DNA of 64,000 nucleotides. It comes from Bacteroidota bacterium (GTDB taxonomy: Bacteria; Bacteroidota; Bacteroidia; Flavobacteriales; Weeksellaceae). The notes below the pieces were generated by a model. The model ran no database searches. It was given only the letters and a program-made list of their open reading frames with translations, and had not been told where the DNA came from. The stretch is taken from the NCBI GenBank assembly GCA_023399595.1, contig JAEWOR010000041.1:1-64000 (forward strand), given 5' to 3'. Every line of letters begins with the position of its first letter. Within the stretch, counting starts at the first letter, position 1. A program made the position numbers and the translations under genes. Of this stretch, positions 17,510-24,783 are shown one piece after another.

Positions 17510-18169
17510 ATGGAAATTCAAGAAAATTACAAACTTGTAAAAAGTCAGTTGCCTGAAAATGTTCAATTAGTAGCCGTTTCTAAAACTCATCCTGTGGAAG
17601 CTATTAAAGAAATTTACAATCTCGGACAAAGAGTTTTTGGGGAAAATAAAGTTCAAGAACTTTTAGAGAAACAACCACTTCTTCCCACAGACATTCAATG
17701 GCATTTAATTGGTCATTTACAAACTAATAAAGTGAAATATATTGCTGGTTTTATTGATACCATTCAAAGTGTAGATTCCGAAAAACTTCTCAGAGAAATT
17801 AATAAAGAAGCCGAAAAACACCAAAGAATTATCAAAATACTTTTACAGGTGAAAATAGCTGAAGAAGAAACCAAATTTGGTCTTGAACTGCATGAAGCCA
17901 AAGAACTTTTCGCTGAATATCTACAAGGAGAATTTCCCAATATAGAAATTACTGGTTTAATGGGTATGGCAACTTTTACTGACAATCAAAATCAAGTGGA
18001 AAAGGAATTTACTTTCTTAAAACAAGTTTACGATAAACTGTCATTGCAAAAACCACTTCAAACCCTTTCTATGGGGATGAGCGATGATTTTCCTTTAGCT
18101 ATAAAATGTGGCGCCAATTCAGTGAGAATTGGAAGCAAAATTTTTGGGAGCAGAAACTATACAATATAA
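17510..18169 (+). CDS. YggS-family PLP homeostasis protein
   Basis: 219 residues, the standard length of the single-domain PLP-binding alanine-racemase-fold family (YggS/PLPBP). The PLP lysine is K25 in 'LVAVSKTHP'; 'RVFGENKVQEL', 'WHLIGHLQTNK' and 'SMGMSDDFPLAI' are the other conserved blocks, with 'VRIGSKIFG' near the end. It controls free PLP and amino-acid balance rather than catalysing racemisation. The start codon lies 5 bases after a GAAATTTG sequence that resembles a -7 box, so the message may be nearly leaderless. Confidence 0.95.
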   Translation: MEIQENYKLVKSQLPENVQLVAVSKTHPVEAIKEIYNLGQRVFGENKVQELLEKQPLLPTDIQWHLIGHLQTNKVKYIAGFIDTIQSVDSEKLLREINKEAEKHQRIIKILLQVKIAEEETKFGLELHEAKELFAEYLQGEFPNIEITGLMGMATFTDNQNQVEKEFTFLKQVYDKLSLQKPLQTLSMGMSDDFPLAIKCGANSVRIGSKIFGSRNYTI

Positions 18170-18293
18170 TGATTCATTGATAATTAGTAATGAGTAACAA
18201 TTATTACTATTTATTAAATCGTCAAATATCAAAACATGCAAAACATAGCTTAACTTAGGTATAAAATTTGCATAGAACTCCAACAAAATTCAT

Positions 18294-18301
18294 TAAATTT
18301 G
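18294..18301 (+). promoter_or_regulatory. TAnnTTTG promoter box directly before the response-regulator start
   Basis: TAAATTTG, followed by only five bases (CAATT) and ATG 18307. An ATTTG at 18266-18270 lies 23 bases upstream and could be the -33 element. Transcription would start at or near the ATG. Confidence 0.55.
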
Positions 18302-18306
18302 CAATT

Positions 18307-19491
18307 ATGCAGAAAATCTTAGTCGTAGAAGACGAAAAAGCCATTTCGGATGTGTTACTGAGCATCCTTTCAGAAGAACTTAATGATTACGAATTTGTAA
18401 CTGCGTATGACGGTTTAGAAGGCTATAAACTTATTGAAAAAGAAGACTTTGCACTTATAATATCCGATATAAAAATGCCAAAACTTTCAGGAACAGAACT
18501 TCTGAAACAAAGTTTAGCGTTAAAACCAGAATCCAATTTCATTATGATTTCTGGTCATGCGGATATTGATTCAGCTGTTTCTTGTCTTAGAGATGGTGCT
18601 TACGATTTTATTTCAAAACCTATTGATATCAACCGTTTGCTCACAAGTGTGAAAAACGCTTTAAATAAGGATACTTTAAAAAAGGAAAATAAAAATCTTC
18701 AATCTGAAAATAAAACTTTAAAAAAGAAAGTCAATAAAAAATACCAAATGATTGGTGATTCTCCTGCTTTGAAAAAAATTCAGGATATGATTGAAAAAGT
18801 AGCCAGTTCAGATGCGAGAGTTTTAATTACAGGCCCCAATGGTGCAGGAAAAGAATTAGTTGCACACGCTATCCACAGCCAAAGCGATAGAAGCAGAGGT
18901 CCAATGGTTGAAGTAAACTGTGCTGCCATTCCTTCTGAACTTATTGAGTCTGAACTTTTCGGTCACGTAAAAGGTTCTTTTACAGGTGCTATTAAAGATA
19001 AACAAGGAAAATTTGAACAAGCCAGTTCTGGAACTATTTTCCTAGATGAAATTGGTGACATGAGCCTCATTGCACAAGCTAAAGTTTTGAGAGCGTTGCA
19101 AGAAAGCAAAGTTTCTCCTGTAGGAAGCGATAAAGAAATAAAAGTGGATGTTCGTGTAATTGCGGCCACCAACAAAAATATGCAGGTGGAGATTGAAGCG
19201 GGAAGATTTAGAGAAGATTTATACCACCGTCTTTCTGTAATTGAAATTTATGTTCCACCGTTGGATGACAGAAAAGAAGATATTCCTATGCTGGTAAGTC
19301 ATTTTTCTGCAATAATTGGTGATGAACACGGTTCTGCTCCTAAAAAATTTGAAGATGCTGCTATTAAAGCTCTTCAAAGCTTCTCTTGGACTGGTAACAT
19401 CCGTGAGTTAAGAAACGTAGTAGAAAGACTCATTATTTTGGGTGGAGAAACTGTTTCCGACAAAGATGTCGCAAATTTTGTAAGAAAATAA
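18307..19491 (+). CDS. Sigma-54-dependent response regulator without a Fis DNA-binding domain
   Basis: 394 residues from ATG 18307; the longer TTG start at 18268 would add 13 residues that overlap the promoter box, so it is rejected. Residues 1-120 are a receiver domain with phospho-acceptor D54 in 'IISDIKMPKLSG' and a conserved lysine in 'FISKPID'. Residues about 140-385 are an NtrC-type AAA+ domain with Walker A 'GPNGAGKE', the sigma-54 loop 'GSFTGA', Walker B 'GTIFLDEIGD' and 'FREDLYHRLSV'. It ends at 'DKDVANFVRK' with no helix-turn-helix, so it cannot bind an enhancer through a Fis domain. Short forms of this type are frequent in Bacteroidota and may act from solution. No histidine kinase gene is adjacent. 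Confidence 0.93.
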   Translation: MQKILVVEDEKAISDVLLSILSEELNDYEFVTAYDGLEGYKLIEKEDFALIISDIKMPKLSGTELLKQSLALKPESNFIMISGHADIDSAVSCLRDGAYDFISKPIDINRLLTSVKNALNKDTLKKENKNLQSENKTLKKKVNKKYQMIGDSPALKKIQDMIEKVASSDARVLITGPNGAGKELVAHAIHSQSDRSRGPMVEVNCAAIPSELIESELFGHVKGSFTGAIKDKQGKFEQASSGTIFLDEIGDMSLIAQAKVLRALQESKVSPVGSDKEIKVDVRVIAATNKNMQVEIEAGRFREDLYHRLSVIEIYVPPLDDRKEDIPMLVSHFSAIIGDEHGSAPKKFEDAAIKALQSFSWTGNIRELRNVVERLIILGGETVSDKDVANFVRK

Positions 19492-19512
19492 CATCAAAAA
19501 TATAATGATTCT

Positions 19513-19547
19513 AAAATTTGCAGTCTTGTAGCTGCAAATTTTTTTTG
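19513..19547 (+). terminator. Hairpin terminator after the response regulator
   Basis: Stem AAATTTGCAG/CTGCAAATTT (19514-19523 with 19532-19541) followed by a T-run. Confidence 0.85.
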
Positions 19548-19562
19548 TTTAAAAAAATAATA

Positions 19563-20951
19563 ATGAAATTTTTAAATCAAAACTATACTCAGGAAGCCTT
19601 CAAATTGGCGTTACCAGTAATGTTAACACAAGTTGGACAGGTTTCGGTAAATTTATTCGACAACATTATCGTTGGAAAACTACTCGGAGCCGATGCTTTG
19701 GCGTCTGTTTCCTTGGGAAACGCTGTCTTCTTCTCGATTTTTGTTTTAGCATTAGGATTTTCTTTTGCCATTCCTCCATTAGTCTCTGAAGCAAATTCCA
19801 AAAAAGATCATAAAACCATCAATCAAGTTTTTAGTCATGGTTTTGTCATCAATATGTCGGTGGGAATTATCTTAATGATATTACTCTTGTTAGGAATGCC
19901 ACTCCTCTATCATTTAGATCAGCCCAAAGAAATTATTCCAGATACTGCGGGTTTTTTAGGAATAATGATAATAAGTATTGTTCCGTTTATGGCTTTTCAA
20001 ACATTAAGGGAAGTATCAGAAGGTCTTTCTTACACCATTGGCGTCACCAAAGCGACTATTATTGCAAACGTAATTAATATTGCTCTCAATTATGTTTTCA
20101 TAAAAGGTTTGTTCGGTTTTCCTGAAATGGGTGTTAAAGGATCTGCATTAGCGAGTTTAATTGCTAGAATTTTTATGGTGGTGTTTTTATATTTTGTTCT
20201 TTTAAAACAAGAAAAAACCAGACGATACATTAAAGATTTCACATTGAAAATCTCTGAATTCTCGAAAGCGATGTTCCAAAAAATGCTAAAAATTGGCTTC
20301 CCCACTGCTATGCAAATGTTTTTTGAAGTTACGGCTTTTGCTGCTGCCGCTTTCATTTGCGGAATGGTATCCGCACACGATATCGCTTCACATCAAATTG
20401 CATTAAGCATGGCTTCTTTTACATTTAATCTTTGCATTGGATTTAGCGTTGCTTCTACTGTAATGATCGGACAAAGATTAGGACTTCAGAAATATACAGA
20501 ACTTCGACAAGTGGGAATTAACAATATAAAAATCACCTTCTTATTTATGATGTTTTGTGGTTTGGTTTTCGTAGTTTTTAGGGATTATTTACCAACATTC
20601 TTCACCAAAAAAGAAGAAATAGAAGTAATTACTTTGGCTTCTCAACTATTGATTATTGCTGCACTTTTTCAACTTTCAGACGGAGTTCAAGTAACAGCAT
20701 TAGGCTGTTTACGTGGAGTTCAGGATGTAAAAATCCCATCTATTTATACTTTTATCGCTTATTGGGTAATTACAATTCCTTTAGGATATTATCTTTGTGT
20801 AAGCTTAAAAATGGGGGCTTTTGGAATGTGGATAGCTCTTGGATTAGGACTTACCGTTTCAGCTATTTTACTAGTTGGACGTTTTCTAAATATGTCTAAA
20901 AAAAAGATTCAAAACACAGAAAAATTAATGAGTCAGGAAGCTGAAATGTAA
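19563..20951 (+). CDS. MATE family multidrug efflux transporter
   Basis: 462 residues from ATG 19563; the 15-residue longer version would begin with TTG inside the preceding terminator and is rejected. Twelve hydrophobic segments are visible. The N-terminal helix has 'LALPVMLTQVGQVSVNLFDNIIVGKLLG', whose pattern (PVMLTQ...VDN..VG) marks the MATE family, and the second half repeats it from 'KIGFPTAMQMFFEVTAFAAA' on. It exports cationic drugs or metabolites in exchange for Na+ or H+. The gene stands alone between two terminators. Confidence 0.92.
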   Translation: MKFLNQNYTQEAFKLALPVMLTQVGQVSVNLFDNIIVGKLLGADALASVSLGNAVFFSIFVLALGFSFAIPPLVSEANSKKDHKTINQVFSHGFVINMSVGIILMILLLLGMPLLYHLDQPKEIIPDTAGFLGIMIISIVPFMAFQTLREVSEGLSYTIGVTKATIIANVINIALNYVFIKGLFGFPEMGVKGSALASLIARIFMVVFLYFVLLKQEKTRRYIKDFTLKISEFSKAMFQKMLKIGFPTAMQMFFEVTAFAAAAFICGMVSAHDIASHQIALSMASFTFNLCIGFSVASTVMIGQRLGLQKYTELRQVGINNIKITFLFMMFCGLVFVVFRDYLPTFFTKKEEIEVITLASQLLIIAALFQLSDGVQVTALGCLRGVQDVKIPSIYTFIAYWVITIPLGYYLCVSLKMGAFGMWIALGLGLTVSAILLVGRFLNMSKKKIQNTEKLMSQEAEM

Positions 20952-20977
20952 AAGAATTATTCCATTTTAATGGATAT

Positions 20978-21016
20978 AAAAAAAGTTCGGGCAACTTCGT
21001 TGCCCGAACTTTTTTA
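20978..21016. terminator. Bidirectional hairpin terminator
   Basis: Perfect 11-bp GC-rich stem GTTCGGGCAAC/GTTGCCCGAAC (20985-20995 with 20999-21009) with a TTC loop, extended by A-run and T-run. It lies between the convergent MATE and DoxX genes. Confidence 0.9.
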
Positions 21017-21038
21017 TACTGTAAAATACCTTAATAAA

Positions 21039-21461
21039 TTACCAAGCGTATCTTTCTTTTCTTTTATTTATTAATCCATCGATGGAAAAACGACCTGGAC
21101 CAAGAATCATCAAAATAATATAACCCATCAGATAATGCAAGCCAAGTTCCATTTTATTAAAAGCCTCACCAATATGAACTCCAAAAACCGCCACTAACAT
21201 TGCTATAATTAAAGGAATCAGCATCCATCTTGTAAACAACCCGAGAATCAAAAAAATAGAACACACAAACTCAGCAATAACCACTAAAACCAGAGAAATA
21301 GTAGGTCCTAATCCTAAGAAATCCAAAAATTCTATATTTCCACCCGCTATCAACTTTTCTAATTTTGGATAACCATGCGTTATCATTACAACCCCTAAAA
21401 ACACTCGAAACAACAAAAGCGCAATATGCACTACTTCTTCATTGATTTTTGTACTATTCAT
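21039..21461 (-). CDS. DoxX family membrane protein
   Basis: 140 residues from the ATG at 21461; a TTG start at 21488 would add nine residues and is less likely. There are four hydrophobic helices, with 'RVFLGVVMITHGYPKLEKL' in the first, 'FLGLGPTISLVLVVIAEFV' in the second and 'GLFTRWMLIPLIIAMLVAVF' in the third, the usual DoxX arrangement. The family includes subunits and homologues of quinone oxidoreductases and sulfur- or thiol-related membrane proteins; a specific role cannot be named. Monocistronic, sharing its terminator with MATE. Confidence 0.85.
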   Translation of the reverse strand: MNSTKINEEVVHIALLLFRVFLGVVMITHGYPKLEKLIAGGNIEFLDFLGLGPTISLVLVVIAEFVCSIFLILGLFTRWMLIPLIIAMLVAVFGVHIGEAFNKMELGLHYLMGYIILMILGPGRFSIDGLINKRKERYAW

Positions 21462-21555
21462 TCTGATTTCATTTAAAAATTGATTCAATCAAAATTAAAC
21501 AAAAATCTTAAAAACATAACCGAAATAATAGAAAATACCGTTAAAAATAAATGGA

Positions 21556-22710
21556 TTAAAGTGTTGTAATTATTTTCTTCGTTATCATTTGTTCTAAACC
21601 ATTGATAATGATATCATCTTGACGCAAAAAACTCATTCTTATAAAATCAGAATTTTCTTTTGAGGAATAAAAAGCAGACAAAGGAAGTGCTGAAATTTGT
21701 TTTTCCTTAATCAACCATTTACAAAATTCAACATCAGACATTTTATTATCAATCTCTCTAAAATTAAGCAATTGATAAAATCCTCCTTCAGTTTTTTCTA
21801 GTATTTTAAATGATGTATCTTCAATTAAATTACAAAAAAGATCTCTTTTGTTCTGAACAAAAGTGTTATTTTCAACCTCATTAAAAATGGGTAAAAACTT
21901 AGCCAAAGCATATTGTGAAGAAGTGTTCACACCATAGGAAATATATTGTTGGTGAGTTTTAAATTTTTCTTGAAGCTCCTCTGAAGCCAGAATATAACTT
22001 ACTTTCCAACCAGAAGTATGAAACATTTTCCCAAAAGAAAACAAACAAAAACTCCGTTCTTTTAATTTAGGATGATGAAATGCACTGTAAAAATCCCTAT
22101 TATCATAACAATACATATCATAAACTTCTTCTGAAATCAATTGAATAGCTGTATTCTCAATTAGTTGATACAATTTTTCCCAATCAAATTTAGACAGAAT
22201 TTTCCCTGTCGGATTTTGAGGAGAATTCACAATAATTACTTTCGTTTTATAAGTAATACTTTGCTCTAAACACTCCCAATTCATAGAAAAATCTTCTTTT
22301 ACGGAGCTATAAACTGGTTTTCCACCCGCTAAAACCACAACCGGTGCATAAGTATAATAATTAGGCTCAATAATAATAACTTCATCTCCCTCATTTAGAA
22401 TTGATTTTAATGCTGTAAACAAAGCAAAAGTAGCACACGGAACCACTGAAATTTCAGAATGTTTTACTACCAAAGGAATTTCTCTATTTTCATTGAATTT
22501 TTTAATCTCATCAATTAGAATAGGATTTCCTTGTAATGTTTCATAACCGTGATTAATATAATCTACAGATTCTCGAAGGAGTTCTTTCAAACGATTATCG
22601 ATAGGAAAATCAGGAACTCCCAAAGCAAAATCGTAAACATGATATTGATTTGCAAAACTGAAAAAATCTGTAAAAAATTTAATTTTATCAAAATTGTAAA
22701 TATTCACCAT
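21556..22710 (-). CDS. Class I/II PLP-dependent aminotransferase
   Basis: 384 residues from ATG 22710; the alternative TTG at 22764 adds a hydrophobic 18-residue leader with no sense in a cytosolic enzyme. Fold-type I features: 'FALGVPDFPID' near the start, 'GYETLQGNP', 'IIEPNYYTYAP', 'VNSPQNPTGKILS', 'ISEEVYDMYCYD', and the PLP lysine in 'SFGKMFHTSGWKVSY'. The nearest functional groups are methionine/kynurenine-type aminotransferases (YbdL/KAT-like). The C-terminal 'FIRMSFL' contains the conserved substrate-binding Arg (R-x-S/C-F). No pathway neighbours help. Confidence 0.88.
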   Translation of the reverse strand: MVNIYNFDKIKFFTDFFSFANQYHVYDFALGVPDFPIDNRLKELLRESVDYINHGYETLQGNPILIDEIKKFNENREIPLVVKHSEISVVPCATFALFTALKSILNEGDEVIIIEPNYYTYAPVVVLAGGKPVYSSVKEDFSMNWECLEQSITYKTKVIIVNSPQNPTGKILSKFDWEKLYQLIENTAIQLISEEVYDMYCYDNRDFYSAFHHPKLKERSFCLFSFGKMFHTSGWKVSYILASEELQEKFKTHQQYISYGVNTSSQYALAKFLPIFNEVENNTFVQNKRDLFCNLIEDTSFKILEKTEGGFYQLLNFREIDNKMSDVEFCKWLIKEKQISALPLSAFYSSKENSDFIRMSFLRQDDIIINGLEQMITKKIITTL

Positions 22711-22865
22711 AAGCAAAGTATTAATTAAAATAATATAACACTTTAATAAAATTACAAAAAACAATTTAATACTTAATTATTTTTTAAAAATAATTCTCAA
22801 CACTCCAATTCAAAAATAAAATATTCTCTTTTACAAAACCATATTTTCGGAGTATATAAAAACAA

Positions 22866-22900
22866 AAGAAGCAATCTAAAATTTAGATTGCTTCTTTTTA
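22866..22900 (-). terminator. Hairpin terminator after rplS
   Basis: Nearly perfect stem of about 15 bp (AAGAAGCAATCTAAA with its complement) beginning 18 bases beyond the rplS stop, with an A-run on the plus strand for the minus-strand U-tract. Confidence 0.85.
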
Positions 22901-22917
22901 TAATGTTGTTGTCTGAA

Positions 22918-23271
22918 TTACTTTTTGTAAGCAGCGTCTTTAATTCTCGCTTTTTTACCTCTAAGGTCTCTGAAATAGTAAATTCTAGATCTTCTAACTC
23001 TACCTCTTCTATCCACTTCAATTTTTTGTAAAGCCGGCATGTTGATAGGGAAAACTCTTTCTACACCTACATCACCAGACATTTTTCTGATTGTGAAAGT
23101 CTTTGTAGAACCTGTTCCTCTTAATTGGATAACTGTTCCTTTAAAGAACTGAGTTCTTGTTTTTTGACCTTCCTTAATTTCTGTGTACACAGTAATTGTG
23201 TCTCCCGCTTTGAATTCTGGGAATTCTTTTTTAGCGATGTACTTGTCTTGTACGTACTTTAATAAATCCAT
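22918..23271 (-). CDS. rplS: 50S ribosomal protein L19
   Basis: 117 residues, the standard bacterial L19 length. Recognisable blocks are 'FPEFKAGDTITVYTEIKEG', 'TQFFKGTVIQLRGTG', 'TFTIRKMSGDVGVERVFP' and 'RRGRVRRSRIYYFRDLRGK'. It sits at the 30S-50S interface. Here it is not in an rpsP-rimM-trmD operon; it stands alone with its own terminator, as is usual in flavobacteria. Confidence 0.98.
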   Translation of the reverse strand: MDLLKYVQDKYIAKKEFPEFKAGDTITVYTEIKEGQKTRTQFFKGTVIQLRGTGSTKTFTIRKMSGDVGVERVFPINMPALQKIEVDRRGRVRRSRIYYFRDLRGKKARIKDAAYKK

Positions 23272-23421
23272 TATTAATTAAATAAAATTGTTAAGCTAAG
23301 CAACTTTCACGGACTTCGTCAGAGGTTGAATAACAGGTTGCAAAAATATAACATTTATTTTTATTTACCAATACTTTATGAATCTTTTTTCTCCAGGAAA
23401 CCCTACGGAAAAGTTTACAAT

Positions 23422-23450
23422 TTCGAATCTCAAATCTCAAATTTGAAATA
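23422..23450. repeat. Seven-base-periodic intergenic tract
   Basis: TCGAATC-TCAAATC-TCAAATT-TGAAATA: four consecutive heptamers differing by a few bases. It is one of several such tracts in this window (see 23701, 26666, 29511, 31660, 31770, 33187, 36508, 36552). Confidence 0.6.
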
Positions 23451-23453
23451 TTT

Positions 23454-23609
23454 GGGCGTGTCCTTTCTTCGGTCATTACGCGCTCACTTCGCTCGCGCTC
23501 CATTTCCTCATTCAGGTCGGGCTATACATTATATCTTTTTTTTTAGATTTTTGCGGCGGATTCGCCGCAAAAATCTAAAAAAAAAGGATGCCACTTCTAT
23601 CCCTCACGC
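23454..23609. repeat. Dispersed intergenic element with GC-rich hairpin
   Basis: A 156-base block, far richer in G and C than the flanks. It begins GGGCGTGTCC, contains CGCGCTCACTTCGCTCGCG and GGTCGGGCT, then a long hairpin (about 23536-23586: T-run, AGATTTTTGCGGCG, its complement, A-run), and ends ATGCCACTTCTATCCCTCACGC. The beginning (GGGCGTG), the GGTCGGGCT box and the end (ATCCCTCACGC) match my memory of an intergenic repeat frequent in Flavobacterium/Chryseobacterium genomes. It has no ORF of note. It lies between divergent rplS and the CoA-transferase A gene. The copy number cannot be seen from one window. Confidence 0.55.
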
Positions 23610-23700
23610 AAAAACACACGCCATTTCCACAAAAATTTGTAAATTCACGCCATAATGTATAATGTAAAAAGTACAATCTAGTATAATTGAAGTATATATT

Positions 23701-23736
23701 TTTAGACTTTAGACTTCAAACATTAAACTTTAAACC
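23701..23736. repeat. Seven-base-periodic tract upstream of the CoA-transferase A gene
   Basis: TTTAGACTTTAGACTTCAAACATTAAACTTTAAACC reads as about five imperfect heptamers (TTAGACT, TTAGACT, TCAAACA, TTAAACT, TTAAACC), ending 30 bases before the start codon. The rest of the 494-base gap 23272-23765 holds no gene I can support. Confidence 0.5.
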
Positions 23737-23765
23737 ATAAGGATCAAAGACAAAAAAAATAAACT

Positions 23766-24467
23766 ATGATCGATAAGAGAGTAAAAAACGCCCAAGAAGC
23801 CATTGCCGGAATTAAAGATGGAATGACATTAATGTTAGGAGGATTTGGATTGTGTGGAATTCCAGAAAACTCCATCAATGCCTTGGTAAATAACGATGTA
23901 AAAGGCCTTACTTGCATTTCTAATAATGCGGGAGTAGATGATTTTGGGTTGGGATTGTTATTGCAGAAACATCAAATCAAAAAAATGATTTCTTCATATG
24001 TTGGAGAAAATGCAGAATTCGAAAGACAAATGCTTTCAGGTGAATTGGAAGTTGAACTTACCCCACAAGGGACTTTAGCCGAAAAATGCAGAGCTGCACA
24101 AGCGGGAATTCCTGCGTTCTATACACCGGCAGGATACGGAACTGAAGTTGCAGAAGGAAAAGAAGTAAAAGAATTCAACGGGAAACCTCATATTTTAGAA
24201 CACGCTTTCAATGCAGATTTCTCAATAGTAAAAGCTTGGAAAGGAGATTATGCAGGTAATTTAATTTTTAAAGGTTCCGCAAGAAATTTCAATTTCCCGA
24301 TGGCTGGAGCAGGAAAAATTACTATTGCAGAAGTTGAAGAATTAGTAGAACCAGGAGAATTAGACCCTAATGAAATTCATATTCCAGGAATTATGGTGCA
24401 AAGAATTTTCCAAGGTGAAAAATTCGAAAAAAGAATTGAACAAAGAACGGTTAGACAAAAGTCTTAA
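23766..24467 (+). CDS. scoA: 3-oxoacid (succinyl-CoA:acetoacetate) CoA-transferase subunit A
   Basis: 233 residues, the normal alpha-subunit length. Family I CoA-transferase features are 'GMTLMLGGFGLCGIPENSI' (the glycine-rich CoA loop), 'SNNAGVDDFGLGLLL', 'LTPQGTLAEKCRAA', 'GIPAFYTPAGYGTEVAEGK' and 'ADFSIVKAWKGDYAGNL'. With subunit B it moves CoA between succinate and acetoacetate or a similar 3-oxoacid, feeding ketone-body or amino-acid carbon into acetyl-CoA. The partner gene is not adjacent: it lies 2.4 kb downstream at 26845, in the same direction, beyond an ABC transporter on the other strand. Confidence 0.93.
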   Translation: MIDKRVKNAQEAIAGIKDGMTLMLGGFGLCGIPENSINALVNNDVKGLTCISNNAGVDDFGLGLLLQKHQIKKMISSYVGENAEFERQMLSGELEVELTPQGTLAEKCRAAQAGIPAFYTPAGYGTEVAEGKEVKEFNGKPHILEHAFNADFSIVKAWKGDYAGNLIFKGSARNFNFPMAGAGKITIAEVEELVEPGELDPNEIHIPGIMVQRIFQGEKFEKRIEQRTVRQKS

Positions 24468-24540
24468 TTTGAAAATGAGATAATTTGAGAATTTAATTAT
24501 ACCTTAATAGTTCATTATTATGACTTAGGAAATGTAGGCG

Positions 24541-24722
24541 TTAAGAAATTTTAAATAAATTCCGTGAAAAAATTTCCATTGTTTGAGTGGCGGCAAAAAT
24601 CTATATTAATTAAACTAATTTAGTTTCCGCCCGAGTTTTGGAAATTTTAGGAAGTTATTTAAAATTTTAGCCGAAGTTTCCAGTCTTGAACTTTTGGTTC
24701 TTTTGTTTCAAGACAAAAGAAC
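24541..24722. repeat. Long imperfect hairpin element (possible dispersed repeat)
   Basis: A left arm at 24545-24593 and a right arm at 24628-24669 pair imperfectly over about 40 bases: AAATTTTAAATAAATTCC pairs with GGAAGTTATTTAAAATTT, TTTCCA with TGGAAA, and GAGTGGCGG with CCGCCCGAG-type sequence. A 34-base AT-rich loop lies between. A second small inverted repeat, TTCTTTTG/CAAAAGAA, follows at about 24699-24722. This fills most of the 316-base gap between the CoA-transferase A gene and the convergent ABC exporter. The layout recalls an intergenic sequence I associate with Chryseobacterium-group genomes; it may also work as a terminator. Confidence 0.6.
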
Positions 24723-24783
24723 AGATAATTTAAAATGAGTGTTTAAATTTTAAAGAATGTATTCTAAAATTACCTCATTATTT

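Noticed and set aside
18268..18306. Longer N-terminus for the response regulator (TTG start)
   Set aside because: It would translate through the TAAATTTG promoter box, and the receiver domain begins normally at ATG 18307.
19518..19562. Longer N-terminus for the MATE transporter
   Set aside because: The start would lie inside the terminator hairpin of the preceding gene; ATG 19563 gives the normal MATE N-terminus.
22797..23021. Minus-strand 74-residue ORF
   Set aside because: Overlaps rplS and its terminator in another frame; no independent support.
23326..23655. 109-residue plus-strand ORF across the intergenic element
   Set aside because: It runs through the hairpins and heptad tract, its composition is not protein-like (RSLRAHFARAPFPHS), and no family is recognisable.
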